Assembly: GCA_017460265.1 (NCBI GenBank)
Contig: JAFUBJ010000480.1
Coordinates: forward strand, 1 to 9,746
Direction of reading: 5' to 3'
Source: Atopobiaceae bacterium
GTDB taxonomy: Bacteria; Actinomycetota; Coriobacteriia; Coriobacteriales; Atopobiaceae
DNA: 9,746 nucleotides
This document shows positions 5,946-9,746 of this stretch, piece after piece. The stretch's first letter is position 1; every line of letters starts with the position of its first letter. A program made the position numbers and the translations under genes. The notes beneath the pieces were generated by a model. That model saw only the letters and a program-made list of their open reading frames with translations. It searched no databases and had not been told where the DNA came from.

Positions 5946-5976
5946 CCGCACCAAAAGGGCAACACCTTTGGTGCGG
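5946..5976. terminator. Hairpin just downstream of the esterase gene
   Basis: CCGCACCAAA (5946-5955) and TTTGGTGCGG (5967-5976) are perfectly complementary. Allowing one bulged A extends the stem by two G-C pairs. On the minus strand it begins seven bases after the esterase stop codon and is followed by CCCCTCTCC, without a real T-run, so as a terminator it would be weak or helped by the second hairpin. Confidence 0.55.
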
Positions 5977-5983
5977 GAAGGCT

Positions 5984-6754
5984 TTAGGCCTCTTCGGCGA
6001 GGCTCTTCTGCATGTCCTCAAGGACGATGGGCAGGAAGTAGCGAATCTGCTTGCGCCACCAGGGCCAGTCGTGGTTGACGTCGTTGCCCCAGAAGTCGCA
6101 CCACACCGGGATGCCCTTGGCGCGGCAGGTGTCGCGAATGATGCGCAGGTCGGCAATGCCCATGTCCTCCCATGCACCCTGACCAACGCACAGGACAAGC
6201 TGACGCTTGGCATAGATGTCGACGTAAGGGTGGTCGGCCGGCATGTTGGGCAGAAACGCCGTGATGCAGTTTCCATACAGCACGTCATTCATCCAGTCGC
6301 CCCAGAAATAGCCCGTGCTGTACACGCCCGAGAGGGCAATGCAGCCCTGGAAGAGGTCGGGACGCCTGAACGCCGCGATGGCCGCGTGAGTCGCGCCCAT
6401 AGAGCAGCCCGTAGTGAGCGGGCGGAGGTCCGACCCGTTGACTTCGTGCACAAAGGGAACCAGCTCATCGGTCACGAAGCGGAAGTAGTCCTCCTGCCTC
6501 TGGGCGCGCCAGGTCTTGTCGCCCCAGGTGTCAGACCCGCTCTCCTCGTCGGTGTTGTCCACCGAGCAGACCTGGATGGTCCCGGACTCGATGTAGTCGG
6601 CAAGGGTCTCGATCATGCCGAAGTCCTCGAAGTTGTTGCTCTTGGCGTCCTGCGCCTGAAATGCGACCACGGGATACCCGCTGTCGCCATAGACAATGAC
6701 GCTCATGTCCTTTCCAAGCGCGTCGCTGTGACGGGTTATGAAGTCTCGCCTCAT
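5984..6754 (-). CDS. Putative esterase (alpha/beta hydrolase, esterase-D-like family)
   Basis: The protein is a single-domain serine hydrolase of the putative-esterase type (PF00756-like), found widely in actinobacteria as 'esterase family protein'. From ATG 6754 it has 256 residues. A GTG two codons earlier, at 6760, would directly abut the AGGGAG ribosome binding site, so ATG with its five-base spacing is preferred. Family features are VYGDSGYPVVAF near 21-32, EDFGMIE near 43-49, CSVDNTDEES near 63-72, the nucleophile elbow GCSMGATHAA with Ser118, LSGVYSTGYFW near 141-151, and the histidine in NHDWPWW (His228). The catalytic acid is probably E196 or D197 in GAWED. No signal peptide is seen. 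It follows the methionine sulfoxide reductase gene by 77 bases and precedes the lipase gene on the same strand. The physiological ester is unknown; S-formylglutathione or a phosphorylated ester cannot be excluded. Confidence 0.88.
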   Translation of the reverse strand: MRRDFITRHSDALGKDMSVIVYGDSGYPVVAFQAQDAKSNNFEDFGMIETLADYIESGTIQVCSVDNTDEESGSDTWGDKTWRAQRQEDYFRFVTDELVPFVHEVNGSDLRPLTTGCSMGATHAAIAAFRRPDLFQGCIALSGVYSTGYFWGDWMNDVLYGNCITAFLPNMPADHPYVDIYAKRQLVLCVGQGAWEDMGIADLRIIRDTCRAKGIPVWCDFWGNDVNHDWPWWRKQIRYFLPIVLEDMQKSLAEEA

Positions 6755-6777
6755 GGTCACTCCCTCTAGGTTGGCAA

Positions 6778-6798
6778 TCGTTAGCTTGATGCTAGCGA
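6778..6798. other. Eight-pair inverted repeat upstream of the esterase gene
   Basis: TCGTTAGC (6778-6785) and GCTAGCGA (6791-6798) pair, with one wobble, around TTGAT. It lies between the reductase stop and the esterase start, about 25 bases before the esterase start codon. Little T-run follows on the minus strand, so it may be a weak terminator, an RNA-processing hairpin or an operator. Confidence 0.4.
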
Positions 6799-6831
6799 GA
6801 AAATGCTGCCTTCGGGGGTCAGATGGCTGGC

Positions 6832-7317
6832 CTATCTGCCGAGCGGCAAGCCCGAGAGGTCCGCAACGTCCTCTATGGTCGCGACAAGGGACTCAAGCCC
6901 CGCGAAGTCCTCGGCAGAGAAGCGGTTCAGAAGAGGGCTGTCAATGTCCAAGACTCCCACGACCTCGCCCTTGGCGTGCAGAGGTATGACCACCTCGGAG
7001 TTGGATGTGCTGTCGCACGCAATGTGACCTGCGAACTCGTGGACGTTGGGCACGAGCTGGGACTCGTCTTTTGCGGCAGCCGTCCCGCACACGCCCTTTC
7101 CGTAGGCAATGCGCACGCAGGCAACCTTGCCCTGAAATGGCCCCAGCATGAGGCTCTTCTCCTCGCCCGAGCAATCGGCAAGGTAGAAACCTGCCCAGTT
7201 GAGGTCAGCCATGGCATCCATGATGAGCGCGGAGGCGTTTGACATCACGGGCAGCCAGTGAGGTTCGCCTTCCGTGAGCGAGCGGATCTGGGCGCAAAGC
7301 AGCTTGAAGTCGGTCAT
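6832..7317 (-). CDS. msrC: Free methionine-(R)-sulfoxide reductase (GAF domain)
   Basis: The enzyme reduces free L-methionine-(R)-sulfoxide to methionine in the cytoplasm, using thioredoxin-type reductants, as part of oxidative-stress repair. The 161-residue protein is one GAF domain, the normal length for fRMsr. The three redox cysteines are present in their usual settings: Cys67 in VACVRI, Cys77 in GKGVCGTAA and Cys101 in GHIACDSTS. Their spacings, 10 and 24 residues, equal those of E. coli C84, C94 and C118. Other family blocks are NWAGFYL near 40-46, LGPFQGK near 58-64, VPNVHEF near 89-95 and VGVLDIDSP near 120-128. The ATG at 7317 has GGGAG eight bases upstream. It is the first of a row of minus-strand genes and diverges from the ATP-grasp gene. 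The presence of an oxidative-repair enzyme fits an anaerobe or microaerophile exposed to oxygen. Confidence 0.95.
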   Translation of the reverse strand: MTDFKLLCAQIRSLTEGEPHWLPVMSNASALIMDAMADLNWAGFYLADCSGEEKSLMLGPFQGKVACVRIAYGKGVCGTAAAKDESQLVPNVHEFAGHIACDSTSNSEVVIPLHAKGEVVGVLDIDSPLLNRFSAEDFAGLESLVATIEDVADLSGLPLGR

Positions 7318-7374
7318 GTCACGCTCCCATCATGGATGTCGGCACGAAAAATAGGCCTGCAAACGACACATTCC

Positions 7375-7380
7375 ATTCTA
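7375..7380 (-). promoter_or_regulatory. Candidate -10 box for the msrC gene
   Basis: On the minus strand the sequence is TAGAAT, five of six consensus matches, and would give a leader of about 50 bases. No good -35 box is visible at the right distance. The 153-base gap to the divergent ATP-grasp gene must hold promoters for both sides; for the rightward gene I saw only TAGCAT at 7432-7437, without a matching -35. Confidence 0.3.
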
Positions 7381-7470
7381 TTCCACCGCACATATCCTCC
7401 ACTTATTCCCTCGCCTGAAACAACTCACTGCTAGCATGGAGCGCACGTGCATACAGAAAGGAGAACGAAC

Positions 7471-8661
7471 ATGAACTTCGTCTTCATATCACCGCAGTTC
7501 CCTGACACCTACTGGCAGTGGTGTGCCGCACTCAAGCGCAATGGCGCCAACGTCCTTGGCATTGGCGATACCCCCTATGACAACATCTCTGACGAGCTCA
7601 AGGGCGCCCTCACCGAATACTATTGGGTCTCCTCGCTCGAGGACTACGACCAGGTATTCCGCGCCGTGGCGTTCTTCTCGTGGAAGTACGGCAAGATCGA
7701 CTGGCTCGAGTCGCAGAACGAATACTGGCTGAGCCAGGACGCGCGGCTGCGCGACGACTTCCACATCACCACGGGCCCCAGTTCGGCGCAGATGGCCCAG
7801 TGGCAGTCAAAGGCCGAGATGAAGCCCCTCTACGCAGCTGCCGGCGTGCCCACAGCGCGACAGATCCGGGCAACGACCCTACGTGCCGCGCAGGCGTTTG
7901 CGAAGAAGGTGGGCTACCCGCTCTTCACCAAGCCCGAGAAGGGCGTCGGCGCTGGAGGCGTCAAGAAGATCGAGGACGCTGCCGACCTCAAGGCTTTCTT
8001 TGCCGACCTGCCCTCGGAGCCGTATGTCATCGAGGAGTACATCACCGCCGAGCTCTGCAGCTATGAGGCCATCCTTGACTCAAAGGGCGATCCTCTCTTC
8101 GAGAACCAGAGCGAGTTCCAGCCCTCCATCGCAGAGGTCGTCGAGAAGGAACTTGACGTGGCCTACCACGCCTGCCCCGACGTTGACCCCAAGCTCGCGG
8201 AGCGCGGACGGGCAACGGCCAAGGCCTTTGGCATCACCTGCCGCTTTGTGCACATGGAGTTCTTCCGCCTGACCGACGAGCGCCCTGGCCTGGGAGGCCC
8301 TGGCGACTACGTGGGCCTCGAGGTCAACGTCCGCGCCCCCGGCGGCTTCACGCCCGACCTCATCAACTATGCGCACTCCTCCGACGTCTACCAGATCTGG
8401 GCAGACATGGTCTGCTTTGACGAGCGCCGCACGCCCGAGAGCGACGACACCTATTTCTGCTGCTACGTCGCACGTCGCGATGGCAAGGAATACGTGCACA
8501 GCCACGAGGAGGTCATGGAGCGCTTTGGCGACAAGATGGCGCTGCAGCGCCGCGTGCCCGACGTGCTCTCTGACGACCTGGGCAACATCATGTATGTCGT
8601 GAGGCTCAAGACCGAGGAAGAGCGCCTTGAGTTTGAGAACTACGTGATGGAGCGGCGTTAA
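7471..8661 (+). CDS. ATP-grasp domain protein, carboxylate-amine ligase-like, substrate unknown
   Basis: The 396-residue protein belongs to the ATP-grasp superfamily, whose members use ATP to form an acyl-phosphate and join a carboxylate to an amine or thiol. An N-terminal Rossmann-like part (about 1-110) starts MNFVFISPQFPDTYWQW and carries LGIGDTPYDN. In the ATP-grasp part, Lys154 in PLFTKPEKG and the glycine loop GVGAGGVKK (158-166) contact ATP; VIEEYI is at 186-191; E263 in HMEFF and E284/N286 in GLEVNVRAPGG are the expected metal ligands. ATG 7471 is chosen because AAAGGAG (7457-7463) sits seven bases upstream; an earlier in-frame GTG at 7447 has none. Its stop overlaps the azlC start (TAATG), so the two are translationally coupled. 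It is often labelled carbamoyl-phosphate-synthase-like, but at this size it is not that enzyme. Ligase chemistry is likely; substrates are unknown. Confidence 0.88.
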   Translation: MNFVFISPQFPDTYWQWCAALKRNGANVLGIGDTPYDNISDELKGALTEYYWVSSLEDYDQVFRAVAFFSWKYGKIDWLESQNEYWLSQDARLRDDFHITTGPSSAQMAQWQSKAEMKPLYAAAGVPTARQIRATTLRAAQAFAKKVGYPLFTKPEKGVGAGGVKKIEDAADLKAFFADLPSEPYVIEEYITAELCSYEAILDSKGDPLFENQSEFQPSIAEVVEKELDVAYHACPDVDPKLAERGRATAKAFGITCRFVHMEFFRLTDERPGLGGPGDYVGLEVNVRAPGGFTPDLINYAHSSDVYQIWADMVCFDERRTPESDDTYFCCYVARRDGKEYVHSHEEVMERFGDKMALQRRVPDVLSDDLGNIMYVVRLKTEEERLEFENYVMERR

Positions 8662-9386
8662 TGTCCCAACGGCACGCATTTGCAGAGGGGCTGCGAGACG
8701 GCCTTCCCATAGGGCTGGGTTATCTCGCAGTCGCTTTCTCGTTGGGAATCGCGGCACGCAACGCGGGGCTCGACGCCTTCCAGGGCTTCATGGCAAGCCT
8801 TCTGTGCATTGCCTCGGCCGGGGAGTACGCAGGCTTCACGTTCATTGCGGCTCACGCCTCCTACCTCGAGATCGTTCTGGGCAGCATCGTGGCCAACGCA
8901 CGATACCTGCTCATGAGCACCGCACTTTCCCAACGCTTTGCGCCAGACACGCCCTTCGTCCACCGCATTGGCGTTGGCCTGGGCATCACCGACGAGATCT
9001 TTGGCCTCGCCATTGCACGCCCCGGTACGGTGGAGCCCATCTAACAGTACGGCGCCATGCTCTCCTCCATCCCCCTGTGGTGCATCGGCACCTCCGCGGG
9101 CATCATCGCGGGAAACCTGCTTCCCGCGCGCGTGGTCACAGCACTTTCTGCCTCGCTCTTTGGCATGTTTTTGGCCGTCATCATGCCGGCGGCCCGCGCC
9201 GACCGCGTGGTGCGCGTCTGCGTCATCGCCAGCTTTGCCGCAAGCTACGTGACGAGCTACCTGATTCCCGTGACAGCCGCCTGGTCAAGCGGCACGCGCA
9301 CCATCGTCCTGACGGTGCTCATCTCGGCGGTGGCGGCCATCCTGCGCCCCGTCGAGGACGAAGGCGAGGTGGGGCATGCAGCCTAG
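8661..9386 (+). pseudogene. azlC: AzlC family branched-chain amino-acid exporter subunit, interrupted by an in-frame TAA
   Basis: AzlC is the larger, multi-pass membrane subunit of the AzlCD exporter for branched-chain amino acids. Translation from ATG 8661 gives 127 residues with family blocks EGLRDGLPIGLGYLAVAFSLG near 9-29, SAGEYAGF near 52-59, VANARYLLMS near 77-86 and GITDEIFGLA near 108-117. It then stops at TAA 9042-9044. In the same frame, with no shift, translation resumes as QYGAMLSSIPLW and continues through further hydrophobic segments to TAG at 9384-9386. Ignoring the stop, the protein would have 241 residues, the usual AzlC length. One base change would explain the break, for example from a Tyr codon. 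The internal ATG at 9057 has no good ribosome binding site, so the second half is probably not made. The start overlaps the ATP-grasp stop and the end overlaps azlD. Confidence 0.88.
9042..9044 (+). other. azlC: In-frame TAA that splits azlC
   Basis: The codon lies between VEPI and QYGAM, in a loop after the conserved TDEIFGLA block. The reading frame is identical on both sides. TAA ends several other genes here (the AIM24 gene, the esterase gene, the ATP-grasp gene), so it is a normal stop in this genome and recoding is unlikely. Confidence 0.85.
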
Positions 9387-9678
9387 CATCTGGGGGTCCA
9401 TCCTGGTCATGGGCGCGACCATCATCGCCATCCGCCTCTTGCCGCTGACGCTCATCCAGCGGCCGCTCAAAAGCCGCTTCCTGCACTCGTTTTTGCACTA
9501 CGTTCCCTACGTCACATTGGCGGTCATGACCTTTCCCGCCATCGTGGAGACGTGCGAGACGCCGCTCGCCGGATTAGCCGCCCTCGTGGCAGGCGCCACG
9601 GCGGCCTGGTTTGGGGCAAACATGGTGAGCGTCGCGGCTCTCTGCTGCGTCGTGGCCTTCGTGTTGGGCCTCCTGTGA
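9376..9678 (+). CDS. azlD: AzlD family branched-chain amino-acid transport subunit
   Basis: The 100-residue protein is a small, almost wholly hydrophobic membrane protein, typical in length for AzlD, which works with AzlC to export branched-chain amino acids and their analogues. Visible segments are WGSILVMGATIIAIRLLPLTL (about 6-26, shown within the family's length and pattern), then a short basic loop QRPLKSRF. The motif HYVPYVTLAVMTFPAI (41-56) follows, and then two hydrophobic C-terminal helices from about 63 to 100. The conserved arginine and LLPL in helix 1 and the P-Y-V-x-x-A-V-M block are family marks. ATG 9376 lies inside the end of the azlC frame, overlapping it by 11 bases, with GAGGTGG just upstream, so translation was probably coupled to azlC. 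With azlC broken, azlD may be expressed poorly and lack its partner. Confidence 0.93.
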   Translation: MQPSIWGSILVMGATIIAIRLLPLTLIQRPLKSRFLHSFLHYVPYVTLAVMTFPAIVETCETPLAGLAALVAGATAAWFGANMVSVAALCCVVAFVLGLL

Positions 9679-9746
9679 GACGCCGGGGGTAGCCCCCTTT
9701 GTTGCGCGCAACAAAGGGGGCTACCCCCGGCGTCTCACAGGAGGCC
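9667..9746. repeat. Perfect 80-bp palindrome at the window end, likely fold-back artefact
   Basis: The last 80 bases equal their own reverse complement, with 40-base arms and no spacer; the centre is GTTGCG/CGCAAC at 9701-9712. The left arm includes the last codons and stop of azlD. A perfect, loop-free palindrome that runs to the very end of a sequence is more typical of assembly fold-back than of a natural element. Confidence 0.9.
9685..9703 (+). terminator. azlD: Probable azlD terminator inside the palindrome
   Basis: GGGGG (9685-9689) and CCCCC (9693-9697) enclose TAG and are followed by TTTGTT. This is a compact intrinsic terminator six bases after the azlD stop codon. It is complete on the left arm alone, so it does not depend on the right arm being real. 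Confidence 0.6.

Noticed and set aside
4899..5987. A 362-codon plus-strand open frame opposite the lipase gene
   Set aside because: It is antisense to a gene with a complete catalytic triad and family motifs, lacks recognisable domains, and is the kind of long shadow frame expected in GC-rich DNA.
5561..6769. A 402-codon plus-strand open frame opposite the lipase start and the esterase gene
   Set aside because: It spans an intergenic region with two hairpins and two real genes on the other strand; its translation is Arg/His/Pro-rich without family features.
9042..9044. Stop-codon reassignment or programmed readthrough in azlC
   Set aside because: TAA ends other intact genes in the window, and no structured recoding signal is evident after the codon.
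9057..9386. The second half of azlC as an independent small membrane protein gene
   Set aside because: There is no suitable ribosome binding site before ATG 9057, and the sequence is the in-frame continuation of azlC.

Overview
The window looks like chromosomal DNA from a high-GC, Gram-positive-type anaerobe, most likely a member of the Coriobacteriia (Olsenella/Atopobium/Collinsella type). This is inferred from GC-rich codon use, strong AGGAGG-type ribosome binding sites and the gene families present; no rRNA or marker gene fixes the taxon. The first gene is cut by the left edge and the right edge ends inside a perfect inverted repeat, so the window may be a whole short contig.

Layout. Left block (1-1590): a truncated membrane-protein gene on the minus strand diverges from a GNAT acetyltransferase gene. 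An AIM24-family gene follows with its own consensus-like -10 box and a strong terminator. Next comes a 330-base non-coding stretch (1536-1865). It holds that terminator, about 2.5 copies of a 52-bp direct repeat built from alternating inverted heptamers, and two copies of a perfect 12-bp palindrome, one of them between the probable -35 and -10 boxes of a MarR-family regulator (1866-2477). A bidirectional terminator separates the MarR gene from the convergent block.

Middle block (2603-7317), all minus strand. In transcription order it encodes free-methionine-(R)-sulfoxide reductase, a putative esterase, a monoacylglycerol-lipase-like hydrolase, glycerol kinase, and a repetitive helical protein with one EF-hand loop and an acidic tail. 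The lipase and glpK genes are 26 bp apart and form a plausible unit: release glycerol from acylglycerols, then phosphorylate it.

Right block (7471-9678), plus strand: an ATP-grasp ligase of unknown substrate whose stop codon overlaps the start of azlC (TAATG), followed by azlC and azlD, the branched-chain amino-acid exporter pair. The azlC frame is interrupted by one in-frame TAA at codon 128 and is otherwise intact, so it is either a fresh nonsense pseudogene or a sequence error. The last 80 bases form a perfect palindrome with no spacer that begins inside the end of azlD; a fold-back assembly artefact over a natural terminator is the likeliest explanation.

No tRNA, rRNA, CRISPR array, transposase or phage gene was seen. 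The items most worth a second look are the MarR operator pair with the adjoining 52-bp repeats, the EF-hand/11-mer repeat protein, the ATP-grasp-AzlCD coupling, and the broken azlC.
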